The position numbers were made by a program, and so were the translations under genes. Positions 8,098 to 15,551 of a DNA stretch of 16,327 nt are shown here, piece by piece. Source of the stretch: JBKJTP01 sp046590195 (GTDB lineage: Bacteria; Bacteroidota; Ignavibacteria; Palsa-1295); assembly GCA_046590195.1 (NCBI GenBank), contig JBKJTP010000269.1, forward strand, positions 1 to 16,327, read 5' to 3'. Positions within the stretch are counted from its first letter, which is position 1. Each line of letters starts with the position of its first letter. The notes below the pieces were generated by a model. That model did not search any database. It worked only from the letters and a program-made list of their open reading frames with translations, and was not told where the DNA came from.

Positions 8098-8140
8098 AAC
8101 CGGAGTCAGCATGGATCGTCATGCACTCCGGTTTTCTTTT
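8098..8140 (+). terminator. Intrinsic terminator after panD
   Basis: A perfect 9-bp stem AACCGGAGT/ACTCCGGTT (8098-8106 and 8125-8133) continues into a 5-bp inner stem GCATG/CATGC around the loop GATCGT, with a CA bulge on the left arm. It runs into TTTTCTTTT. This is a strong rho-independent terminator that separates the panD unit from glmU. Confidence 0.9.
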
Positions 8141-8169
8141 GCACGTTAGATTTTATCGCATTCTCAGAT

Positions 8170-8940
8170 ATGACACAAAGCTCCCAACACCTTCCACTCG
8201 CAGCGGTGGTCATGGCTGCCGGACAAGGCAAGCGCATGCAAGACCCGACAAAGCCAAAGGTCCTCTACCCTATTGCCGGCAAGCCGCTGGTGAGTTATGT
8301 GGTGTCATTGTGTCAAGAGTTGGGATGTGATCGCACGATCGTGATCGTCGGCTATGGTCGTGATCAAGTTGCTTTATTTCTTGAGGAGAGCTTTCCAACC
8401 GTTGAGACCGCGATCCAGGATCAGCAGCTAGGCACAGGGCACGCGGTGCAACAAGCAGAGCCAGCACTCGCAAACTTTGAAGGTGACATCCTCGTGCTGT
8501 CGGGAGACGTGCCGTTGCTAAAGCTGAGAACAGCCCAAAGCCTGATCGCAGAGCACCGTACACGCAATGCGTTGGCGACCGTCTTGACAGTAGATCTCGA
8601 ACATCCACATGGCTACGGCCGTATCGTACGCTCTGGCGAGAATTCGCTTGAGCGGATCGTCGAAGAGAAGGATGCGTCGGATGACATCCGTCAGCTTCAC
8701 GAGATCAATTCCGGCATTTACGTATTCAATGCACAAGCCCTCTTCCCTGCATTGAAGGGACTAAAGAATCAGAATGCGCAAGGCGAGTTTTATCTCACCG
8801 ATGTCTTCGCTTCGATCATCGCTTCGCACGGCTCTGACCGAGTTGCGGTGTTCAAAGGAAGTGACCCGATCGAGGTGAGCGGAGTCAACACGAAGGACCA
8901 GCTTCTCGAACTCGAATCCGAGTATCTCGCTCGCGCCTAG
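8170..8940 (+). CDS. glmU: GlmU-type UDP-N-acetylglucosamine pyrophosphorylase, uridylyltransferase domain only
   Basis: Nucleotidyltransferase matching the N-terminal half of GlmU, which makes UDP-GlcNAc from GlcNAc-1-phosphate and UTP for peptidoglycan and LPS. Signature motifs: AAGQGKRM (16-23) with PKVLYPIAGKPL (29-40), DQQLGTGHAV (84-93), SGDVPLL (111-117, Asp113 the likely Mg ligand), GYGRIVR (148-154), HEINSGIYVF (177-186), GEFYLTD (205-211) and GVNTKDQL (238-245, Asn240 the second Mg ligand). At 256 residues it stops where classical GlmU (about 456) continues into the left-handed beta-helix acetyltransferase. The stop is clean, and the next 60 bp and next gene hold no beta-helix sequence, so this looks like a natural single-domain form. 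GlcN-1-P acetylation must come from another protein, or the substrate differs. No Shine-Dalgarno; the ATG is 30 nt after the panD terminator. Confidence 0.88.
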   Translation: MTQSSQHLPLAAVVMAAGQGKRMQDPTKPKVLYPIAGKPLVSYVVSLCQELGCDRTIVIVGYGRDQVALFLEESFPTVETAIQDQQLGTGHAVQQAEPALANFEGDILVLSGDVPLLKLRTAQSLIAEHRTRNALATVLTVDLEHPHGYGRIVRSGENSLERIVEEKDASDDIRQLHEINSGIYVFNAQALFPALKGLKNQNAQGEFYLTDVFASIIASHGSDRVAVFKGSDPIEVSGVNTKDQLLELESEYLARA

Positions 8941-9000
8941 CCCTCAACATTTAACGCCACTCTCCTCTTCTGCTATCGATGTTGTGAAGATCACAAGACT

Positions 9001-10407
9001 ATGAATAGAATCTTAGCACTCCTGGTCGTTCTCTTTGTCAGCTTTGGCAGCAACGGTTGTTCTTCCAAGACCGGCGTTGCGAATGCAAGCGATTCATTCA
9101 TCGGCCACTGGGAGGGCTCGATGACTACCCCTGGCGGAGCATTGCGATTGTTCCTACACATCGAGCACGACTCTGCCGGAGCTTACAAGGCATTTTTGGA
9201 TAGCCCCGACCAGCTTGCATTTCAGATCCCTGTTACGATCATTGATGTTCGCAAGGATACGCTCGATCTGAAGATCGTGAATCTGATGGCGAATTACGTC
9301 GGCAAGCTCTCGGCGAATGGCCAGGAGATCATCGGTCAATGGGAGCAAGGCACGAGCGTTGCGCAGCTGACGATGAAGCGCAATGACGACGTTGCATTCC
9401 TGCGTCCTCAGGAGCCGAAGGCACCATTTCCGTACACGAAAGAAGATCTTACGATAAGGCTTCGTGATAAGGGCACACTTGCAGGCACGCTAACACTGCC
9501 GCAGGGCAACGGGCCATTCCCGCTCGCGATACTGATCTCTGGTTCAGGCGTACAGGATCGCGACGAGACGATCGCCGGACACAAGCCTTTCCTCGTACTC
9601 GCTAATCATCTGACACGCAATGGTATCGCTGTCTTCCGCTACGATGATCGTGGTGCAGGAGGCTCGAAGGCTGTTGCCAATGTTGCAGCCGATGAAGTTG
9701 CAAAGGACATCGTCGAGATCATCCGAACACTGAGGTCGAATGGGAAGATCGATCAGAATAAGATCGGCCTTATTGGACATAGCGAAGGCGGCTTCGTCTC
9801 TGGCATTGCTGTGGGTCTCGAGCCAGCCATCAGATACGCCGTGTTACTCGCATCGCCGTCGTTGCCAGGAGATTCGATCCTCAAGCTGCAGTACGACAAG
9901 ATCGCTGGCAGCACACTTCCGGAATCGATGCGTGTGCTTCAGCGCCGCTCGCTTGAGACGATCAAATCGATCAGTGATTCGGCCTCATTGCGCAGAGAGC
10001 TTGAGAAGCTTTATGTCGCCGCTTATGACTCAGCCGGAGAGCAAGTCCACCAGATGTATAAGACACCGAAGGCATTTGCCACAGCCAGTCTTGGACAGCT
10101 GATGTCAAAGCCGCTACAGTTTCTTGTGCGCTACGATCCCAGGACCGAACTCGCAAAGCTCACGATCCCAGTTCTCGCGCTGTATGGTGCGAAGGATATG
10201 CAAGTGCCTGCACTGCAAAACGAACCAGCAATGCGACAGGCATTATCCGGAAATGCGAGAGCCACCGTCACTGTGCTCCCCGATCTCAATCATTTATTCC
10301 AGACGGCAACGACTGGTGAGTTGAAGGAATACGGTACGATCAAGGAGACGATCTCTCCCGTGGCGCTGAAGACGATCACCGACTGGATTACGTCCACCGT
10401 CAAGTAA
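9001..10407 (+). CDS. Putative lipoprotein alpha/beta hydrolase with N-terminal beta domain
   Basis: 468-residue exported serine hydrolase, probably an esterase or peptidase-like enzyme of unknown substrate. Residues 1-19 form a signal peptide with a candidate lipoprotein Cys20 (GSNGC). Position -3 is Ser, not the usual Leu, so lipidation is uncertain. Residues about 33-126 are a beta domain (GHWEGSMTTPGG ... DSPDQ ... IGQWEQG) that commonly precedes this hydrolase type. The alpha/beta hydrolase follows from about 150: the ISGSGVQDRDE oxyanion region (179-189), YDDRGAGGS (214-222), nucleophile Ser261 in GHSEGG, Asp399 in GAKDMQV and His431 in LNHLF complete a triad. The ATG at 9001 is directly before the signal peptide and has no Shine-Dalgarno. 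It follows glmU after 60 bp with no terminator between, so co-transcription is likely. Its TAA directly abuts the stop of the convergent gene. Confidence 0.85.
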   Translation: MNRILALLVVLFVSFGSNGCSSKTGVANASDSFIGHWEGSMTTPGGALRLFLHIEHDSAGAYKAFLDSPDQLAFQIPVTIIDVRKDTLDLKIVNLMANYVGKLSANGQEIIGQWEQGTSVAQLTMKRNDDVAFLRPQEPKAPFPYTKEDLTIRLRDKGTLAGTLTLPQGNGPFPLAILISGSGVQDRDETIAGHKPFLVLANHLTRNGIAVFRYDDRGAGGSKAVANVAADEVAKDIVEIIRTLRSNGKIDQNKIGLIGHSEGGFVSGIAVGLEPAIRYAVLLASPSLPGDSILKLQYDKIAGSTLPESMRVLQRRSLETIKSISDSASLRRELEKLYVAAYDSAGEQVHQMYKTPKAFATASLGQLMSKPLQFLVRYDPRTELAKLTIPVLALYGAKDMQVPALQNEPAMRQALSGNARATVTVLPDLNHLFQTATTGELKEYGTIKETISPVALKTITDWITSTVK

Positions 10408-13278
10408 CTACCACTCGATCACCGTTCGGATATACCAGTCAGGCTTCGCGCTCTCGATCAACTCCCATGCTACACCGCCTGAGATCGCAGATCCTGGAGC
10501 GAGTTCTGAGCGTAGCTCGACGCCAGCGCCTTTGTACCACTGCGTCTTGCCAAGTTCGGTTATGCTAACGCGTTGATTGTTCGCGGGCTGGCTAGCATAC
10601 CACGTGCTTCCGATATCGAAAAAGTAGGTCAGCGAGGGATCAAGCGACTGAAGTGGCGTGAAGATATTCTTGAAGAAATTATCAGGCGTACGCAATTCAG
10701 CAGTGCCGATCACGACGCGATTGCCATAGACATACTTGCGAACACCACGCACGCGATCCTGCAATGTCGTTGCCATCAGGTTCACTCCGCCACTAAAGAC
10801 GTCATAAGGCGTGAAGCCAAGGAATTGCTGAGGCAGTTCATCGCCATACTGAGCAAGGGCACGTCCATACAATGCGAAGAAGCTCTTTCTTGCTGGCGAG
10901 AATGGAAAGCGATAACTCAAGCCAAAGCGGTATCGCGAAAACGTGAGATCGCTCTTGTAGGCTTTGTCAGCATGAGTATAGGTCAAGCTCGTTAAGAGAT
11001 CTGGCGACACGAAGCCCAGCTTCGCACCTAGCGTCGCTACGGTTGCGGTGATCGGACGGCGTTCGATGCTGGTGCTCGCATATTGCTCACCATTCCATGG
11101 CAGCATACGTCTGAAGTCGCCGCCAGCGATCAGCGCGAAGAACTTGTCGAGGGCGTCTGCTGTCGGCTGCACGATGACAATCCCAAGCGCCGCATTCTCA
11201 TCACGCTGATAGTAAGAGATGTCGTCGATCATACCTGAGTAGCTCAGAACCGAGCCAACATTAACGATGATGCTTGGCCTGAGCGCATTGTTCTGGTACG
11301 CGATAGAGCCGCTGAATCGCTTGCTCTCGTATCCCCAGTCCACAAATGTTGCGAGGTTGTGCTTACCCATCGGATCAGCGGCAATGTTAATCAAACCGTA
11401 TCGCACCCCGAGATCCCCAGAACGTGACTTGTCACTCGCAATGATCGGCAGCGTGATCAACGGCTTCATCGCGCCAAGCGAACTGTAGCCTTCAGGCGCC
11501 GAAGCATTAACAGCCAACAACGAATCCATTGGTCGAGTTATCGCAGGCCACGCTACATCACGCCAGGCAGTGTATCGATCACGAAGCCTGAGCGAATCCG
11601 AGAAGCTGATTGTATCGGTCAGAGGCTTAGCAGAGATCCAATACAGACGAATATGATTGCGATCGTCGAGCGAAGTGACGAGCAGTGAATCCTTCTGCTT
11701 CGACCAATCCCAGACGGTCAATCCGCCAGCGACATCAGTAACAGGCTGCTTGCTGCCTGGGCGAAGTGACTGCGTAAATACATTCGGGACAGCGTTCTCA
11801 TACGAAATGAACACCAGTTGCTCACCATCGGGTGACCACACCGGATAGCGGTCGATGGTTGAATCTCGCTGAAGATAGCTGATCGCTTTCGAGGCGAGGC
11901 TCATGATCGCGACATCCCGTCTTCCCTGCTTATCAAAGATCGAGAATGCGATGGCATCGCTCTTCGGATTCCATCGTGGCCAGTAGACAGAGATGTCCGG
12001 ATCCTTGAAGGTGGTGAGTTGCGTGATCGCATTGCCGTGCCGATCGAGCAACCAAAGATCAGAGCCGGAGAGCTTGTGCTTTACCGTAACGATGTGCTTG
12101 CCATCAGGAGAGAAGTCGGCGTCTTCGTAGTGGCCGTCTGTTGTCAGGCGCTTCAACCGCTCGGTCTCAACGTCAAGCTCAAAAAGATCATACAGCAGAC
12201 TCCCATGCGCGCCATAGCGTAGCTTGGAGAATAAGATCGATCGGCTATCAGATGACCACGACATCATGCCCTCGATGCCTGGCTCTAGTTCGATGTACTC
12301 ACGCTTACCGCTGGTGTCATCCTTGAAGATGTATAGTAATGTCGGTGCATCAAGTGAGGTCTTGCCAATCACAGCATACTTTCCTCCATCCGGACTGATA
12401 CGCGCGCTGCCAACGATCGCGAGGCCAGTCTTGAAGCGCTTGCCGAATTCCTCCGTCTCACGCTTCATGCCGTATTGCGTGTTATAGTACACGTTGACGC
12501 GCTTCTTCCAATCGATCACGATGTCTTCGAGCGAGCGCTTCGTCGCAGCTTCGACAGCGCGATCGAAGTTGTAGCTGTTCTCCTGACCGTACGTGATGAT
12601 CTTGCGAAGCGAAGTGTCGCCATAGGTCGTAGCAATGTGACGCACCAGCGATTGCCCGCCTTCATACATCAACGCTCCCTGCCAGAGACCTGGTCCGCCG
12701 AGATCAAGTTCACCGCTGACCGCAGCCACTCTCAGGACCATATCGAGATCTTCGGTCCAGCCATCCGGCTCCATAAAGCGAGCCATGCCTTCGTTGAACC
12801 AGCGCGGCACGTTCACATTTGGAAAGAGCCAGCTGAACTTGCCTTTCGTCGCATGTGCGATCACAGTATGCGTGAACTCATGGGTGATCACCGAACGCAG
12901 CCACTTTGATGTACCGCTCGAACGCACGCCATAGTGCTGATCATCGAGAATACCACGCATCCAAATGAAGATGTGATCGTCGAGGAATGCAAAGGCATTC
13001 TTAACCGCATCGTTATCCGAGAAGTAGATCTTCGTCTTGCCAGGCAGCGTGGTGCCAAGATTCGTCGTAACGACTCGATATGCCTCTTCGCACATTTTTG
13101 CAGCGTCAGGCATCAGAGTCGCAAGCTCCTCATGATAGATCAGCCGGAAGTGCTCGGTCTCCATCTCCTTCCATGTGAGCTCAGGATGATTCGTGCCTAG
13201 AGGTGTAGGCAGTTGTGCTCGCACTCCGAGAGGAGACAACAGGAGCAGGAATAAGATCAGACAACGGGTGAGGGTCAT
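10408..13278 (-). CDS. HExxH metallopeptidase, beta-propeller and outer-membrane barrel-like protein
   Basis: 956-residue exported protein with three modules. Residues 1-22 are a signal peptide (CLILFLLLLSPLGVRAQ). Residues about 35-265 resemble a gluzincin 'peptidase MA-like' domain: zinc motif HEFTH (133-137) with Glu163 in WFNEGMARFME as likely third ligand. Residues about 285-550 hold TolB/WD40-like propeller repeats, shown by ISPDGGKYAV, WSSDSRSILF, FSPDGKHIVT, WNPKSDAIAF and WSPDGEQLVF. Residues about 620-956 alternate polar and aromatic residues with GLSYRF-like strands and end in IRTVIEW, as in outer-membrane beta-barrels. The inference is an outer-membrane-anchored protease with a surface or periplasmic propeller. 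The individual modules are well supported; the barrel is the least certain. The ATG has no Shine-Dalgarno and lies only 12 nt past the T-tract of the preceding gene's terminator. Confidence 0.83.
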   Translation of the reverse strand: MTLTRCLILFLLLLSPLGVRAQLPTPLGTNHPELTWKEMETEHFRLIYHEELATLMPDAAKMCEEAYRVVTTNLGTTLPGKTKIYFSDNDAVKNAFAFLDDHIFIWMRGILDDQHYGVRSSGTSKWLRSVITHEFTHTVIAHATKGKFSWLFPNVNVPRWFNEGMARFMEPDGWTEDLDMVLRVAAVSGELDLGGPGLWQGALMYEGGQSLVRHIATTYGDTSLRKIITYGQENSYNFDRAVEAATKRSLEDIVIDWKKRVNVYYNTQYGMKRETEEFGKRFKTGLAIVGSARISPDGGKYAVIGKTSLDAPTLLYIFKDDTSGKREYIELEPGIEGMMSWSSDSRSILFSKLRYGAHGSLLYDLFELDVETERLKRLTTDGHYEDADFSPDGKHIVTVKHKLSGSDLWLLDRHGNAITQLTTFKDPDISVYWPRWNPKSDAIAFSIFDKQGRRDVAIMSLASKAISYLQRDSTIDRYPVWSPDGEQLVFISYENAVPNVFTQSLRPGSKQPVTDVAGGLTVWDWSKQKDSLLVTSLDDRNHIRLYWISAKPLTDTISFSDSLRLRDRYTAWRDVAWPAITRPMDSLLAVNASAPEGYSSLGAMKPLITLPIIASDKSRSGDLGVRYGLINIAADPMGKHNLATFVDWGYESKRFSGSIAYQNNALRPSIIVNVGSVLSYSGMIDDISYYQRDENAALGIVIVQPTADALDKFFALIAGGDFRRMLPWNGEQYASTSIERRPITATVATLGAKLGFVSPDLLTSLTYTHADKAYKSDLTFSRYRFGLSYRFPFSPARKSFFALYGRALAQYGDELPQQFLGFTPYDVFSGGVNLMATTLQDRVRGVRKYVYGNRVVIGTAELRTPDNFFKNIFTPLQSLDPSLTYFFDIGSTWYASQPANNQRVSITELGKTQWYKGAGVELRSELAPGSAISGGVAWELIESAKPDWYIRTVIEW

Positions 13279-13290
13279 CGGAAGGTGGTC

Positions 13291-13325
13291 TAAAATAAAA
13301 AGAGTGTTGCTGTTGCAACACTCTT
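13291..13325 (-). terminator. Intrinsic terminator after the 654-residue protein gene
   Basis: A perfect 11-bp stem AAGAGTGTTGC/GCAACACTCTT (13300-13310 and 13315-13325) with a 4-nt loop. Read on the minus strand it is followed by TTTATTTT, giving a good rho-independent terminator between the two minus-strand genes. On the plus strand no T-run follows. Confidence 0.85.
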
Positions 13326-13372
13326 CACTCAGTGATAAATTACGAAGTCAAGCCGGCTTGTGACTGAGATAC

Positions 13373-15337
13373 TTATCTTCGGCCCGTGCCTCTCCAACGG
13401 CGCTTCGGCTTGCCTGCGCCTCCGCCACCCTGTCCGCGTGGAGCGGATGTTGGCGGTTGAAGCGCCCCAGGCTGCGCAGATGCAGGCAGACCAGGTGTGT
13501 AGTTACTTACCGGTTGAACCTCATCGTAGTCAAGTCCGCCACCGCCTCTGCGGCGCTGCTGTGGAGGTGGCTTCTCTGCTCGAGGACGTGGTGCAGGTCG
13601 GTCTCGGCGTTCTGGACGAGGGCCACGGTCATCGCGTGGGCGATCTGCTCCGCGAGGTCCACGGTCGTCCCTTGGACGATCAGCTCTCGGTCCACGGTCA
13701 TCCCTTGCACCGCGGTCGTCCCTGGGGCCACGATCATCGCGAGGCGCTCTGTCATCACGGCCGCGTCCGCCTCTGCGGCTACGTGGACGTCGGCGTCTGC
13801 GCTCCTGCTCGTCGCGCTCTGCTTGCGAACCGGCTTCCGGACGTGGGCGCGGTGCGGCACCTGGCTCACGATCGTCTTGGTCATTCCGATCATCACGCTC
13901 TTGGCCTTCTTCGCCCTCAACTCGCTCACGAGGCTCTGCATCCGCGTCATCGAAGTGCTCGTCATCGTGGATCTCGAACTCTGCTTCGCTGAAGAGATTC
14001 GTCGAGCCCTCGCTGGCTTCGCGTTGTTCGCGGCGCGCAGCATTGATGCCGAGAATACGCTCACGCTGACGGCGCTTGCGCTCCTCCGGATCTTCTTCCT
14101 CTTCGACATGGTGCTCTTCATGGTCGTCACCGTTCGAACTGCTCTGACCGAGCAATTCTTCAGGTACGAACTCGAATCCTTCCGGACGCTCGCTTGCACG
14201 CTGCATCGCAAGCTCATACGCCTCATCCGGATCCTCATCCATCGACGACGTGAATTCTTCAAGCGGTGATGGCTCTGAGTACCTCGGATTCTTCACGAGC
14301 TTACCGCCACGCTGCGTACGTGCTTCGAGCTTCCCCTTTGCTCCACGACGAGGTTTTGCATCGAAGGCCAGTCGCTGGCGTTCAAGCGCAGCCTGCTGAC
14401 GCATCGTTGCGAGTTGCTCTTCCATCTTCGCCGACTCATAGATCGTAGCAAAGTGAGCGACATCGAGCCACTGCACTGCTTCACGCTGCATCATCTCGAT
14501 CGCCGCTTGCGGCGTCTCGAGCTGATTGCGCTGCTGAATATCATCGACGAACTTGACCAGGTCATAGAGCGAAGCTTGCTGCAAGCGGATCAGCTCAACG
14601 ACGTAATACAGCGCCTCTGGTACCGGCGTCTGCGGTACTGCTGGCTCTTCAGCGGCCTCAGCCTCTGCATCGCCGGCCTTCTTGCGGCCCTTCTTCTTCG
14701 GAGCAGCAGCAACAGCAGGTGCCGCAACTGCGAGGACACCGCCAAAGCGTGCTGGGTAGAAGATCGAAAGATCTGGCAAACCGATGCCGTGTGCAACGAG
14801 CCACTCGGTCAGTTCTGCGAGATCGAGCTGCAGCGCGATCTTGCGCTGAGCGAAATACTCAGGCCCGATGATACCGACCTGGCTAGCCTGCGTGTTGTTC
14901 GCATCGACATTGTCAAGTGCGGCAACGATACGCAAGTATTCAAAAATGTTAAGGATGCTGAGATACTGCATGAAGCTCTCCATCGCCTCGATGCGGTAGA
15001 GATCATCGGTCAGATCGTTCAGGCGCTGCGTGAGCTCGGATCCAGCTCCGCCTTTGTCGGCAGAGTTGATACCGAAATCGATGGGTGCGCGGACGATCAT
15101 GTGCCGTAGTTCGGCTTCGAGATCGACCCAGCACGGCTCTTCGCGCTGACCAATGCGCCACTCGGTGGCGCTGGTCGTATCCTTCTTCGTTGTGCGGCTC
15201 TTCGTCGGAATGCTAGACGCTACGGATGATCGTTCATCCGAGGCGGACTCAACAACGGGCTCACACTTATTACCAGCGATCACTTTGACCTCGTATCTCG
15301 CTGTGCGTTCGTTCTCTCTTAGTTGTGCGTAGATCAT
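13373..15337 (-). CDS. Uncharacterised protein with Arg/Asp/Gly-rich repetitive C-terminus
   Basis: I do not recognise this 654-residue protein. Residues 1-80 are polar and probably disordered. Residues about 84-195 look globular and helical (ELTQRLNDLTDDLYRIEAME, then FMQYLSILNIFEYLRIVAAL). An Ala/Lys/Glu linker (200-240, with KKKGRKK) leads to a second helical segment (241-325, rich in Gln and Glu). Residues 360-490 are acidic. Residues 513-600 are Arg/Asp/Gly-rich with repeated RDDRGP units, and the tail ends in a basic GGGG...KPKRRWRGTGRR. There is no signal peptide or membrane segment, so it is probably cytoplasmic. RGG/RDD tails are often found on RNA-binding proteins, so an RNA-related role is a guess. 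The ATG at 15337 lies 7 nt after a TATAAT box. Met80 is an alternative start. Overlapping long open frames on the other strand are by-products of the biased composition. Confidence 0.75.
   Translation of the reverse strand: MIYAQLRENERTARYEVKVIAGNKCEPVVESASDERSSVASSIPTKSRTTKKDTTSATEWRIGQREEPCWVDLEAELRHMIVRAPIDFGINSADKGGAGSELTQRLNDLTDDLYRIEAMESFMQYLSILNIFEYLRIVAALDNVDANNTQASQVGIIGPEYFAQRKIALQLDLAELTEWLVAHGIGLPDLSIFYPARFGGVLAVAAPAVAAAPKKKGRKKAGDAEAEAAEEPAVPQTPVPEALYYVVELIRLQQASLYDLVKFVDDIQQRNQLETPQAAIEMMQREAVQWLDVAHFATIYESAKMEEQLATMRQQAALERQRLAFDAKPRRGAKGKLEARTQRGGKLVKNPRYSEPSPLEEFTSSMDEDPDEAYELAMQRASERPEGFEFVPEELLGQSSSNGDDHEEHHVEEEEDPEERKRRQRERILGINAARREQREASEGSTNLFSEAEFEIHDDEHFDDADAEPRERVEGEEGQERDDRNDQDDREPGAAPRPRPEAGSQAERDEQERRRRRPRSRRGGRGRDDRAPRDDRGPRDDRGARDDRGPRADRPRDDRGPRGADRPRDDRGPRPERRDRPAPRPRAEKPPPQQRRRGGGGLDYDEVQPVSNYTPGLPASAQPGALQPPTSAPRGQGGGGAGKPKRRWRGTGRR
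13598..13759 (-). repeat. RDDRGP-coding tandem repeat tract
   Basis: Residues 527-580 of the 654-residue protein are built from degenerate units of about 5-9 residues with the core RDDRGP (eight RDDR-like cores: DDRAPRDDRGP, RDDRGARDDRGP, RPRDDRGPRGADRPRDDRG). Third codon positions vary between units, so the tract is an old, protein-level repeat and not a fresh DNA slippage product. Confidence 0.8.
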
Positions 15338-15344
15338 TAGTTTG

Positions 15345-15350
15345 ATTATA
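15345..15350 (-). promoter_or_regulatory. Candidate -10 box of the 654-residue protein gene
   Basis: TATAAT on the minus strand, separated from the ATG at 15337 by only 7 nt (CAAACTA). Transcription would begin at or next to the start codon, giving a leaderless mRNA. No TTGACA-like -35 is found at 16-18 bp; the spacer region is filled by the palindrome at 15353-15370. Confidence 0.45.
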
Positions 15351-15352
15351 CA

Positions 15353-15384
15353 GACCTGTTCGAACAGGTCACCTGGTTACAGGT
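15353..15384. promoter_or_regulatory. Operator-like array of four ACCTG/CAGGT half-sites
   Basis: The 18-bp perfect palindrome GACCTGTTCGAACAGGTC (15353-15370) contains ACCTG (15354-15358) and CAGGT (15365-15369) around TTCGAA. Directly next to it a second inverted pair, ACCTG (15371-15375) and CAGGT (15380-15384), surrounds GTTA. The array adjoins the TATAAT box of the minus-strand gene and lies in the divergent gap shared with the NfeD-like gene, so it fits a regulator-binding site. Confidence 0.6.
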
Positions 15385-15499
15385 ACCGTGGCTCGCGCGC
15401 AGAAGGCGGCAGACTACGGCTTTTTCGGACTGAGGTGTACGGAGTTTGGAGGACTTTATCCGAACCCGTATGCAAATGAAACCCACTCAGCTCCTGGGT

Positions 15500-15508
15500 T
15501 GCTATACT
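15500..15508 (+). promoter_or_regulatory. Candidate extended -10 promoter of the NfeD-like gene
   Basis: TGCTATACT fits an extended -10 element (TGnTATAmT). It is preceded by a small inverted repeat AACCCA/TGGGTT (15480-15500). No good -35 is present at the usual spacing. Transcription would start near 15515, leaving a leader of about 107 nt. Confidence 0.35.
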
Positions 15509-15520
15509 AGAGCGCCCGGA

Positions 15521-15551
15521 TGAATGATCGTCCGTGGACGACCATCATTCA
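15521..15551 (+). other. Hairpin in the leader of the NfeD-like gene
   Basis: TGAATGAT plus CGTC pairs with GACG plus ATCATTCA, with a 3-nt ACC bulge on the right arm and loop CGTG: 12 base pairs in all. A second, smaller hairpin GCTAT/ATAGC (15575-15588, loop TCTG) follows. No T-run follows either one, so these are not terminators. I do not recognise them as a known riboswitch. The remaining sequence between 15385 and 15499 shows nothing clear. Confidence 0.45.

Noticed and set aside
13598..13759. CRISPR or tandem DNA repeat
   Set aside because: Units are short, degenerate at DNA level, in frame and coding; there are no unique spacers of constant length.
13360..14269. Long plus-strand open frames opposite the 654-residue gene, and another minus frame at 13507-14262
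   Set aside because: They mirror the GC-biased, repetitive Arg/Asp/Gly codons of the minus-strand gene, show Arg/Ser/Ala-rich or disordered composition without motifs, and lack promoters. The 654-residue frame is the longest, has a good start region and ends at a terminator.
15353..15370. LexA/SOS box
   Set aside because: The palindrome contains CTGT-N4-ACAG and GTTCGAAC, but not the spacing of the E. coli (CTGT-N8-ACAG) or Gram-positive LexA sites, and neither neighbour is an SOS gene.
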